Shown: piece after piece, positions 44,723 to 56,000 of the stretch
Layout of the letters: the number at the start of each line of letters is the position of its first letter
How positions within the stretch are numbered: the stretch's first letter is position 1
Source: Romanomermis culicivorax
Lineage: Eukaryota; Nematoda; Enoplea; Mermithida; Mermithidae
Direction: 5' to 3'
Length of the DNA stretch: 64,000 bases
Assembly: GCA_963922205.1 (NCBI GenBank)
Contig: CAWUHX010000010.1
Location: forward strand, 1,550,001 to 1,614,000
Position numbers and translations under genes: made by a program
Notes under the pieces: model-generated
What the model was told of the DNA's origin: nothing
What the model saw: only the letters and a program-made list of their open reading frames with translations
Database searches by the model: none

Positions 44723-45854
44723 AATGAGAAACAAAATTACTATCCACTAGTATGATTTTAATTTACGTTTTAATATAGCGAAAATTCGTTTTCCAGTATT
44801 TTAGAATGAAAAAACCAGAAAATTGGAACAATAAATACATGAAGAGTGTGGTTCTCATGTGGAAAGAATCTTTGAGGAAAAATGGTGTGCAGCTTGATTA
44901 TCAGAATGTAATGATCGGTGATAGACGTATATATATACCACTTTGTTTAGTTTGAATAGATGATTTCAGTCGTAGTTTAGTTAGTACCAATTCAAAAATA
45001 AATTTCGATCATGAGTCGTCTAAATTATCTGTTTTAACCATCTATTTTCGGAAATTTTCCGAACTTAAAGTAGCTAAAATTGATTTATTCTGGAGCTTCC
45101 CACTATGAGGCTTTTACCCACGCCATTCTGAACCTCTCAGCATGACATTCAGGAGCTACACAACCTCACCAGATCGAGTTTCATCTATTTCAAAGAATGT
45201 TCGAATCCGCCCCCTGAAAAAATTGCCTGAGTACGGGCCTGCTTTCATTGATCAAAAGCAAGCAACATGATAAAGAACATATTGTAAACTCCAGAATAAT
45301 GTGAGTTAGTTCTGTAATAAAATGTAATCAAAAAATCGGACTATACATAGAGGAATATTATAGAGAAAAACTTGAAGACATTGTTCTCACATGTCATATG
45401 TCATTATGCATTCTACTTACATCGTAATGTTTCGAAAATCCACTTAATTGACGTTTGATCTTGTAAATATTGAGCTATCACACGACGTGTTGCCACCGAA
45501 ATTTTTGTTCTACATAAAAGCTGATCGTGGCCATGATGGTTTTTGAAATAAATATTCGAATAATTGATTTTCCAGCGTTGGAGAATGACAATACCCGAAA
45601 AATTTTTCCGGTGCCAAGCCCCGCAAAGATGAACAGGTTTTCGGCCCCCACTTTTCATCATAAAGGCTTAACCGTCGATTTCACAAATTCAAAATCATTA
45701 TTATGCCCTTGGATAGTTTGCTGGAAAATTTGTTTCACAATGCTTGTAAATTAGACTCAAACTCGAAAATTTTAATTTTTATTAAATTTTAATATATTTT
45801 AAAAATGTTAGAATGATTGCAACAGATCAATTCATTATAGCTCAAGCTCAGGCA
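44723..45854. other. Decayed repeats, no gene
   Basis: Holds a fragment of a CACCG-type MITE end in reverse (about 44845-44890, GGTTCTCATGTGGAAAG...AAAAATGGTG), another MITE end near 45190-45242 (GAGTACGGGCCTG) and a reversed core A remnant at about 45530-45800. No ORF is supported. Confidence 0.5.
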
Positions 45855-46372
45855 CTTCTGCAGTTTAGATGGTACAGAAAAAAAATTTTTTCTCAAAAAT
45901 TTTTTTTTTAATTTTTTTTCGTGTCTTAAGAGTAATTCGATGCTGCTGATCACGAATATGTTATTCTTTTCGGCTAAATTTTATAAGTGGGTTCCCGGCC
46001 TTCAGCCTAATTACTGTATATGAGTTGTTTGGTAATTTTGAGCATGGATTTCTGTGACTAGTGAGTAGACATTTATTTTTCCTTCAAAATTTTCCTTAGG
46101 CTCAGGCTTAGGGTACAGCAGCTGCTCCAGAAGGGCGCAGTGCTGTTGAGGTTCTTCCAAACGAAATTGTTGGTTAAACTAGTATCAAAGGTCTGAAATG
46201 TGAAAACATAAAATTGATGAAAAAGCGAAAATTATAAAATCGCGATATCTCGAGTAGTTTCACGATTTGGGTGAAAAAAATAACATATTCGTGATCAGCA
46301 GCATCGAATTACCCTTATGACACGAAGAAATTGAAAAAATTTTTGGGTACCACCTAAACTGCAGAAGTAAAA
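45855..46372. mobile_element. Fold-back element with ~110-bp inverted arms
   Basis: ACTTCTGCAGTTTAGATGG on the left is mirrored by CCACCTAAACTGCAGAAGT on the right. Further in, TAATTCGATGCTGCTGATCA is mirrored by TGATCAGCAGCATCGAATTA. The centre is about 280 bp. No target duplication was resolved. Confidence 0.7.
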
Positions 46373-46805
46373 CGACTTGGGGGAAAATTTTTGACCCTTT
46401 TCCCATTTGAGGAAAAGGCCGGCGGAAAAAAATAGTGGCCCGAAATGTCTGAAATTTTTCAGATCTCGATCTTCCAATGAACGTATTTTATCCGGTTTCA
46501 ATCCAAATTTTTATTTCATTCGCAAATAGAACCCGAAAGTATATTATCTCTATAGTAGAGGATAGATTTTTTAAATAGGATGCTAAAGCTGTTACAAATT
46601 GGAGTTTTGCTTAGCGCCGCCATCGCAGATTTGTCGGAGTCAATACTTCAGATAATGTTTTGATGTTTCTGTTCAGATTTGAAATTGAAAATTAAGTTCA
46701 AAACTTTGTTATGTGAAATCTAGAAAATCGAAGTTACTGTCAAAAAATTTTGATAAAAAGTTAACGTTTAACGCATTAATTTTTTTCAAATCGTGCCCAA
46801 CCTAT

Positions 46806-47823
46806 CACTCTTATTTTTCCCCCAAATCGTGCTTTTTTGGGGAAAAATCGGAAAAGGGAAAAAAATTTTGGGCTCTTTCCCAATTCGGGGAAGAAAATTT
46901 TGGGAATCAGATACAGAAAAGATGCATTTTGGAAAGTCCAAAGCTCAAAATTTTCCGGCGCTTGGCGCCGGTTATAACTTAAATAATCATTATTATGTAT
47001 TACAATCTAGCTACGGCGCGGCTTTTAGTATGCCTACGTTCACTTATTATTCAATCTATAATAGTTTTCATCATCTTAAACGTATTATCTCATATTTTAA
47101 TTGGTAATATTCAATATTTTATTTTGTAATTTAATTTGATGAAGATCCGCATTTTTCCATTCGCGAATTTTTGGAGAAAAATCAGTCGTGTGTAAACTTT
47201 TTGAAGCGATTATTCCTTTCTTAACGTAAAATCAATTCAAAAGCTTCATGAAAGTAGTTTTCAGAAATTTCTACTCTCACTCATATGTTTTCGGCCAAGT
47301 TCATGAGAGTCAAGTTTACGAATACAATACTGGTTTCAAAATTTTTCAAATAATAAAATTTTAGAAATTAATACGACATTTGAGCAGAAAATTCTAATCT
47401 AATTTTTGAAATGAATGTTCGGATAATTGATTTTCCAGCGTCGCAGAATATCAATGGTCGAAAAAAAATTTTCCGGCGCTCGGCGCCGGTATACATCTTT
47501 TTTGGGCTCTAATTTGTCATCATAGAAAACTTCACCGTCGATTTCTCATCTCATGTAATACAAATTCATCTCTTGGATAGTTTGCTGAAAGTTTGTCCCA
47601 CAATGCTTGTAAATTAGACTCCAAACTCGAAAATTTCAATTTTTTCCTCAATTTTAATGAATTAAGGGACCTAAAAACACTAGAAGGTTTGAAAAAGCTG
47701 AAAAAACACCATAAAAAGCGTCTATGAGCATTTTAACCGAAAAAACGACTTCGGGAAGAGGGGAAAAAAATTTTGACTCTTTCCCCATTTGGGGAAAAGA
47801 CCGGCGGGAAAAAAGAAACAGTG
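46806..47823. mobile_element. hAT-like MITE, CCCCAAATGGGG family, core A, reverse orientation
   Basis: A 1018-bp element with ends CACTCTTATTTTTCCCCC and GGGAAAAAAGAAACAGTG. The flanks CAACCTAT and CAACATAT form an 8-bp duplication with one mismatch. The subterminal palindrome CCCCATTTGGGGAAAAG lies near the right end. Two GC hairpins lie at 46955-46971 (CCGGCGCTTGGCGCCGG) and 47473-47489 (CCGGCGCTCGGCGCCGG). Confidence 0.85.
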
Positions 47824-47984
47824 CAACATATTATTCAGCTAACCACGTCAGTGAGATAAGAAAAACTGTGCAACACAACATTTCACGACAACTCAAAAAG
47901 AAGAAAATTTAAATAGCTCTATAATTGTTGAGGAAGTTCAAATTTATCAATTTTCGACTAAAAATATCTATACTATATATGTAT

Positions 47985-48975
47985 CAGGGCCGTGCGCAGG
48001 ATTTTTTCATGGGGGGGGGGCGGACTAGATTTTTTCACTGAATAGCCCCAGAAAATGTTGATCTTACGCGGATATACTGTGTGCATCACCGTTTTTTTCC
48101 TCTAAGATTTTTTTCCACATGAGAACCGGACCCAAAATTTTTTTCCTCATTTTCCAAAAATTTTCCACATTTTTAAAAACGCTTATAATGTGGCTACGGA
48201 TCCTTTTTTATGCATTTTAGGAGCATACCCAAGCATTTTGTTGTATTTGTAGTCAGAAACCTGCAAAAATGAGGAAAAAATTGAGAAAATTCTGTTTATG
48301 TTAGTCAAAATGAGCTCATGAAGAATATATTGGTGTTCTATAGAATGGTCCGGCGCCGAGCGCCGGAAAAATTTTTTGATTTTCACTTTCTAAAACGCTG
48401 GAAAATGAACTTTCATAACGTTGGGAAATAAATTAAAATCAGACTGACAAAGCGTAATTTGCCTCCCATTTCGGCGCGGAGCGCCGGAAAAATTTTCGGG
48501 TTTTTGTATTCTAAAACGCTGAAAAATAAATCTCTCCATCAGATAATTCGTGAACAAATGTTTTGAAATCGCGTTCTAGAGTAATGTCTTCTATTTCCAC
48601 CTTCAATAAACGCAAAAGTTCAGATTGCAAACGTTAAAAAAATTCCAATCATCGAGAGAAAAAATTGAGAGACTTGATGAAAAATCTCTATTTTCGGCGA
48701 CATAATTGACTGTAAACGATTAGAAAATGAAACGAGCTAACTTGATTGATAGAAATTGTTGATCATTAATTAGTAAGTCGAAGTAGATATGCTAACGGCC
48801 GCGCCTGATAGAATATAGTTATAATTATACCCATGACCGGCGCGAAGCGCCGGAAAATTTTGAGATTTTGACCTTTTAAAGTCCACCAAAACGCATGTTT
48901 TCGGTTTAGAGTTACTGCCTCAATGGGGGGGGGGGCGGCCGCCCCCCCCGCACCCCCCCCTTGCGCACGGCCATG
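47985..48975. mobile_element. hAT-like chimeric element, CAGGGCCGTGCGCA ends, copy 1
   Basis: A 991-bp element with ends CAGGGCCGTGCGCAGGA and TTGCGCACGGCCATG. An exact 8-bp duplication ATATGTAT lies at 47977-47984 and 48976-48983. The interior is a nearly whole CACCG-type MITE (from CACCGTTTTTTTCCTC at about 48088) that has lost its right terminus, including three GC hairpins (48350-48366, about 48473, 48837-48853). The outer element must have captured this MITE. Confidence 0.88.
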
Positions 48976-49274
48976 ATATGTATATTTAACAACAATGTAT
49001 GTGAAGACTAGAGAGAATAAAGTCGAAAATCGTGTACATTTTCGATCGAAACATTGTACCATCAACGATATCGATTTTTCTATTTGAATCAATCAAACAC
49101 AAAAAAGTTTAAAATCCGAATCTGACTGAATGAACAGAGAATATTCAGAATTTCTTTTCACTCATCAGTCATTCACAGCCTATAAAGTTTGCTGCAATGA
49201 TACTAATGCAGTGTTCGGAGAGGAATCGTGCGCGTTCGGGTCAAATATACGAATAGGAAATATTATATTCATTA

Positions 49275-50245
49275 GGGCCGTGCGCAGGATTTTTTCATGG
49301 GGGGGGCGGACTAGATTTTTTCACCGAATAGCCCCAGAAAATGTTGATCTAACGCGGATATACTGTGTGCATCACCGTTTCTTTTTCCACTAAGATTTTT
49401 TCCACATGAGAACCGGACCCAAAATTTTTTTCCTCATTTTCCAAAAATTTTCCACATTTTTAAAAACGCTTATAATGTGGCTACGGATCCTTTTTTATGC
49501 ATTTTAGGAGCATACGCAAGCATTTTGTTGTATTTGTAGTCAGAAACCTGCAAAAATGAGGAAAAAAATTGAGAAAATTCTGGTTATGTTAGTCAAAATG
49601 AGCTCGTGAAGAATATATTGGTGTTCTATAGAATTATCCGACGCCGAGCGCCGGAAAAATTTTTTGATTTTCACTTTCTAAAACGCTGGAAAATGAACTT
49701 TCATAGCGTTGGGAAATAAATTAAAATAAGACTGATGAAGCGTAATTTGCCTACGCGCCGGAAAAATTTTCGGGTTTTTGTATTCTAAAACGCTGAAAAA
49801 TAAATCTCTTCATCAGATAATTCGTGAACAAATGTTTTGAAATCGCGTTCTAGAGTAATGTCTTCAACTTCCACCTTCAATAAACGCAAAAGTTCAGATT
49901 GCAAACGTTAAAAGAATTCCAATCATCGAGAGAAAAAATTGAGAGACTTGATGAAAAATCTCTATTTTCGGCGACATAATTGACTGTAAACGATTAGAAA
50001 ATGAAACGAGCTAGCTTGATTGATAGAAACCGTTGATCATTAATCAGTAAGTCGAAGTAGATATGCTAACGGCCGCGCCTGATAGAATATAGTTATAACT
50101 ATACCCATGACCGGCGCGAAGCGCCGGAAAATTTTGAGATTTTGATTTTTTAAAGTCCACCAAAACGCATGTTTTCGGTTTAGAGTTACTGCCTCAATGG
50201 GGGGGGGCGGCCGCCCCCCGCCCCCCCCCCTTGCGCACGGCCATG
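49275..50245. mobile_element. hAT-like chimeric element, CAGGGCCGTGCGCA ends, copy 2
   Basis: Same organisation as 47985-48975, with the left end TAGGGCCGTGCGCAGG and the right end TTGCGCACGGCCATG. It carries the same captured MITE core and shares its missing right terminus, so capture preceded duplication. The flanks ATATTCAT and AATGGAGT do not match, and the host sequence to the right is not the expected continuation, so a rearrangement has removed one flank. One hairpin (about 49755) is half deleted. Confidence 0.8.
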
Positions 50246-50671
50246 AATGGAGTCAAACTGCCATTAGCCGCACTGCTAATAGGTGTGTCGCTGAAAAAAA
50301 CACACTGGTCAGAATTTAATCCTGCAACATATTTTGTATTTTCACATTTGTGTGACTAAAACATTTTGAGTTCAAGTAGAAATTGTCGCTGGCTGAAGAA
50401 TCGAAATTCTTGGTTACCTAACTTTCCTATTTTTTTAATTGTATAGTCTGCCCGACTGAAAATTCATTGAAATCATTGAAAAATTAAACCTCTTGTCCAG
50501 GGAATAAAAGTTGAAAAGATTCATTTCGGGCACCTAGCGCCGAGAAATTCTCCCAATTACAGGTACATTAGTACTTGAGAAAGACGACAAACATGTTTCC
50601 ATGGCGCGGAAAAATACTGTCGTGAAAAAGTAAATCTACCTGTTGGTGTAGAAATCGTTTTCAGAAAACGA
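50246..50671. other. Core B remnant and short unique sequence
   Basis: About 50300-50530 matches core B in reverse style (ATTGTATAGTCTGCCCGACTG, GAAAAGATTCATTT) and ends at a decayed hairpin (GGGCACCTAGCGCC). No gene. Confidence 0.5.
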
Positions 50672-50679
50672 TCCACGGG

Positions 50680-51769
50680 CAGGGTTTTTTTGACCTACGA
50701 GTCACAAGCCAAGTGGCTTGTTGACCAAAAATTTTACAAGCCATTCCAAATTTTTACAAGCCGATTTAATATCAGTATACGTGAATAAATTCCAATGCTA
50801 GGTTATTTTTTAAAGAAATGTATATATTGAGCATCACGGCAATCGATCAAAAAAGAGATGTCCAACATTTATTCAATAACATTTTAGAGCCGTTAATTCA
50901 TTAAAATTCAGGAAACATTTGAAATTTTTGAGTTTGATCGAAGTCTGATCTACAAGAATTGTGGAAAAACATTTTTCAGCAAACTATCGAAGAACATAAT
51001 GACTTTGAATTACAAGAGAAATTGACGGTTAAGTCTTCTATGATGACAAGTGAGAGCACAAAAAAGCTATTAATCTTTCCTGCCTGAAACACTGGAAAAA
51101 TTTTTTGGGTATTGACATTCTGCGATGCTAGAAAATCAATTTTCCAACCACTTATTTCAAGAATTAGTTTCGAATTTTCTGTTCAAAAGTCGTAATTTCT
51201 GGAATTTTATGTTTGAAAAATTTTAAAACCATTAATTTATTCACACACTCTCATGAACTTGGCCGAAAAGATATGAGTAAGAAGAGTAGCAATTTCCGAA
51301 AACTACTTCCATGAAGCTTTTGGATTGATTTTACGTTAAGAAAGGAATAATCACTCTAAAAGGTTTACAGACTTGACGTATATTGATCTTTCTCAAAAAA
51401 TGTGAATCTTCATTAAATATCAAGATGAAATATTGAAGATTACCAGTTAAAACATGAGATAATACGTTTAAGATGATTAAAACTATTAAAGATTAAATGA
51501 TAAATGAAGGTAGACATGTTAGAAGCAGCGCCTGAGCTGGGAAATAAATAATAATGCTTATTTAAGTTATAACCGGCGCGAAGCGCCGGAAAATTTTGAG
51601 ATTATGACCTTCTAAAATAAACCAAAATGCATCTTTTCTGTATCCGATATGATCAAACACATGACTCAAAAAATTCTGACAAGCCATTTTGGCTTGTTGG
51701 ACTAAAATTCTACAAGCCATTTTGTCAGTCCAACAAGCCATGGCTTGTAAAATGCTAAAAAAAACTATG
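50680..51769. mobile_element. hAT-like MITE, ACAAGCC/GGCTTGT family, core A
   Basis: A 1090-bp element with ends CAGGGTTTTTTTGACC and GCTAAAAAAAACTATG. An exact 8-bp duplication TCCACGGG lies at 50672-50679 and 51770-51777. The subterminal palindromes are ACAAGCCAAGTGGCTTGT on the left and ACAAGCCATGGCTTGT on the right, with further ACAAGCC words at each end. A perfect GC hairpin lies at 51573-51589. The core is colinear with 57175-58179. Confidence 0.92.
51573..51589. repeat. GC hairpin motif CCGGCGCGAAGCGCCGG (reference copy)
   Basis: A 7-bp perfect stem with a GAA loop, directly followed by AAAATTTT. Other copies, perfect or one-off: 6394, 10774, 11706, 36364, 37334, 37832, 46955, 47473, 48350, 48837, 50111 and about 58053. 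Decayed copies lie near 9760, 23310, 34335, 37455, 38420, 38852, 40724, 41190, 41659, 45605, 48473, 49629 and 50530. Nearly all sit inside the hAT-like MITE cores. Confidence 0.9.
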
Positions 51770-51777
51770 TCCACGGG

Positions 51778-53085
51778 CAAAATTTTTTTATCTGCGGGTA
51801 GGAAAAATTCTACTTAAATCCAGCTAAAACACAAACTCGGTAGAAACAGATAGCCAATCATTGGGTTACGCCCTCCTCATCTCGAAAAATTTACGGAAAA
51901 TAACAGCAGTTTGTGGCCTTTTTTGAAAAAACCTTCGAATTTTTCCTCCAAACGTAATAAAAAAATCGGCCGTCAAGGACGGAAGAATGTCAAAGTATCA
52001 TTACTTTTGAATTATCTCAAGCGCAGCTCCTTGGAAATGTAGTACTACTTTTACTCAATACATATTTGATTCTTTCAGTTTTTCAATAATAATTATGATT
52101 TTAACCGGTCTGCGGACTTGTATTCAGTTTTTTCTCGCTTGATGAGTTAAAACGCGTGAGAAATAGCGACTGCGAGCATTTTTAGAGCGGAAAATGCATT
52201 TTACAAAAAAATTTCTTTTTTGGGAAAAAGTTTTTAGTCCTTGCCGCAATTTTTGAAAAATTGTTTTTTAAACTTAACATTTTCGATGGTTTTTTTGAGG
52301 CCCGTGACACTCATTTCCAGTCGATTTTTGCGCATTTCAGAGATTTTTCACATCTTTATCTGTCGATTTTCGCGTAAGGGAGTCCGATGAAGAAGCTCAA
52401 ATTTAACTGAGATATAAGTTCATCGAATTGAGCCGAGAAGTTTTCTGACTGTCATGTGCCTATGTTTACATTGGAAAGCATTCATTTTGACACGAATCAA
52501 ACTGCCGAAGTTTACCACTTATCAATTCGATTCATTTGTTCAAGTTTTCAAACGGCCATAGACCTGTGCAATACATTGATTTTCTGATATTTTGGGTTAG
52601 CGATATAGTGTCGTTACCGGCAAAAAACAAAAAAAAAATCAGTTGAAAAGCAATACGTATTTTTTGAACAATTTCTCGAAAAAAGGCAAAAGTTGGTTTT
52701 TTCCTTCATTGACCCCTTCCGTAAATTTGAGAAACCTCGTATGACCCCAACCATGAAAAACCTCGCTGATTCTTCGCAGACCTTCTAATTTAATTCATAA
52801 AATGCAACTTTGTCGCATTTTTCGGATTCAAGACGAAATTTTTTTGGTTAAACTGTCAAATTTCAGCATATTCAGGACTCGGAATTCTCCTAAGACATTT
52901 AGATTCGTTAGTGAGCCGACAGAATGTCATGGCACTCAACTCACTATCTACAACAAATATTAACGAAAAATTGAGTTCTAACCATAATTTACTATCAGTG
53001 AATTTTCATAGTTCCATTATAAAACATCAGCTGTCAGAAATTATATGCTATGACCTTTTTCTTGAGGCGTTGCGAAACCGTCAAC
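51778..53085. other. 5' flank of the eIF3e gene
   Basis: AT-rich, with no other gene or clear mobile element. The sequence just before the start codon (GTCAACATGG) is a good initiation context. The promoter is not identifiable by eye. Confidence 0.5.
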
Positions 53086-56000
53086 ATGGCGAAATACGAT
53101 TTAACTTGTAATATGAGTCAATATTTCGATCCTCATATGGTGATCCCGTTATTCGAATTTCTGTCCGAAAGGGAGGTTAGTTTTTCTTAGCATTGCCAAC
53201 ATTTTTTGTCTACTTATGTTTTGCTCAAGATATATGATGAAAAACATATTCTGACGGCTAAGTTGGAATTGTTACGCAATACGAATATGGTCGATTTTTC
53301 CATAGAAACTTTTGAACAGCTTCACGGAGAATCCGTAGCCGTTCCCCAAGGTAAGCTTGCCCAATATTTCAATTTCAGCAAAATTTGCATGCAAGTATTA
53401 CCGTTTTCTTTCAAGAGTAAATAAAACCTAATACTAAAATTCATACCTTAATATATAATAATCCTATCGTAAGACTCTAAATCGGGAAATATGTATGTTT
53501 TTTTTTATTCGAGAATTGAAAGACCGTCGAAATGTTGTCATCGAAAAATTGAAATCCATGCATGCTCAAACCGAAGTTATTGTCAACATTTTAGAGGATA
53601 AAGAAGTCAACGATTTAATAAAAAAGAAGTAAGATTTCCGTCACACACATACAGAACAAAAATATCGATGAATATGTTAATAAAAATTTATGTTTGATTT
53701 TGTTATATACAAATGTGTGTGCTTTAGAGATCGTGATGGTAGACAACTGTTGGATCATCTTACACAAAAATTTGATGTAAGTTTTAACACAAGTAAATTT
53801 GTTGGCTATTATTATCAATTAGAGATGTATCGCGGACCCTGACTCGAAATTACCCCACCATTTTGTTGGGCCCGGACCCGATATTCTCAAAATTTTGGAC
53901 CCGATATATCTCTATTATCAATCAAATCGTTTTTCAGTTTCATCCCGATATGCTCGATATGATGTATAAAGCTGCTAAATTCCAATTCGAATGTGGCAAT
54001 TATTCGGCTACCGCCGAGTATCTCTACTTTTATCGGTTATTGGTCGTCGTAAGTTTGTTGAGATTTCGGTTTTTTCTGTTAAAATTTTAGAGATTTCATT
54101 GTTTTCAGTCGCCTCAACAAAATGAACATTATTTAAACGCATTATGGGGTAAGTTGGCTTCCGAAATTTTGGTGCAAAACTGGGACGACGCCAGAGATGA
54201 TCTGAACCGTTTAAAAGGCTACATTGATACAAATGTGAGATTTTATACAGGATGTACTCGTACATTATTTCAAAGAAACGTAAATTCTTCTTGTGTGCAA
54301 AGTTGGAATGTAGACAGATGGGAAACCGATTTACTATTCTGTCGTAGACACTAAAATAAAATTTCTTGAATTTAGTCCTACTTTTTCTTTTTTTCAGTTC
54401 TTCTATAGTTATGTTTTCCTCTCCGTTCTAGACGTTTGAATCTGAACTTGAATTGCTGCATCAAAGAGCTTGGTGGATACATTGGAGTCTGTTTGTGTTT
54501 TTTAATCACCCGAAAGGTCGCGACGAAATTATCGAGCAATTGCTGATGAATAACAAGTAAATAAAAATGCATTATAACACTTGTCTACAGCCTACATACA
54601 TGTAGAACAGTTCCCTGACGTCCTCTTGTGGGGGGGGGGAGTGAACCAGGGATTTTTTTCCGCACAGTGCGGATTTTTTTGGGGTCGTGCGGAAAATTTT
54701 TCTAGAGTTTTCCGCACGGAACGGAAACTTTTTAATGTTTTTAGTGGTTTTTAACGGTGGTGCGAAAATTTTTCTGGCAGATTTGCGCAAGGTGCGGAAC
54801 GACCGGTGCGGAAAAAGAAAACCCCGGTGTGAACTGATACATCTTATTTGGTACAGAGGGTAGGAGTTGTCAGTTAAAGCGAATTTTTGCATCAAAATTT
54901 GTTTAAAATGACTCAAAAATACGTGTTTTAGACCCTAAAAACCCATAAAATTCTATCTTGTCAAACATTTTTGATCAAAATTGGCTTAACCTAAACACTT
55001 ATGTTTTTTCTAGATGTTGCTCTGATAGTGGTGGAGTTCAAACAACTGTCCTGAGTTTGGGTATTCCTTTGACTTATGCCAAGGGGAGCTCTCATAGCAC
55101 TTTACACCAGTGATGCCGGGCTCAAATTTACAACGGCTGTGTCTTCTTTTTCAAACTGATGAAAAACTAGCATAATTGGAGTGGTTGTGTGCTTGGCAAT
55201 CATCTCGTGAATACTCCCCGTCTTTTTGGAATACAAGGCCGAAATTTATTGATCTCGTTTTTTATTCTGTATCAGGAATCGTGGAGTTTTCCCTATTCTA
55301 ATTGAAATGTTGCAGTCGGTATTTGCTTCTGGACATATTCTATCAATGTGACTAGATTTTAGCGAGCTGTAATGACAAGTGGGTAGTAATTCATCTAGAA
55401 TATCTGTTCGGAGTGACTAAAGAAAATTGAAATTATGTATTAAGCAAGAACCTGAGTTAAATTTCTGACAGATGAGTGTAAATAAGTAAATCTTAATTAT
55501 GCTTCCTAATATGTTACGTAATTACTGAATTAGATTCTCAAGTCTATTCAAGAGTACCTTACTAAATTTCCTACTCAATAGACGAATAAAAATTTTAGTT
55601 TAGCAATGCCGGTCCAAACTTCTGGAATTAATGACTGTTGAATATTCGAAAAGATGAGACATCTAGATCGGCTGATTTTTTTCCATTGCTGAATCACTTC
55701 CTGAAAAGGATGAAAATTTCAGTAGTAGACTGTTTGATGTGATGTTCATCTTTCCATAATAGCAGAGAAAGTCCAACTATTTCCCCACCGGGCCCGGTCG
55801 ACCACTGCTTTACATCCCGAAATGCAAATATGCTTGTCAAATTTAATTAACGATTTTTCAGTTATTTAAATACAATTCAAATTTTGTGTCCTCACGTTTT
55901 GCGCTATTTGACGGCTGCTGTTGTTGTGAACAAGAAGAGGCGACAAGTTTTGAAAGAATTAGTTTCGATAGTGCAATTGGTAGGTTGATTTTACACTTGT

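Larger units (their letters stand above)
46600..49270. mobile_element. TTGGCACAAA-type core split by two hAT-like elements, ends lost
   Basis: Segments 46700-46805, 47824-47984 and 48976-49270 read in order as the core found at 35860-36360 (GTTAACGTTTAACGCATTAA, CACGTCAGTGAGATAAG, GACTAGAGAGAATAAAGTC). Two complete elements (46806, 47985) interrupt it. Its terminal repeats are not preserved. Confidence 0.6.

Noticed and set aside
52911..53111. 66-codon ORF overlapping the eIF3e start
   Set aside because: It lies in a different frame from the conserved MAKYDLT start and has no recognisable content.
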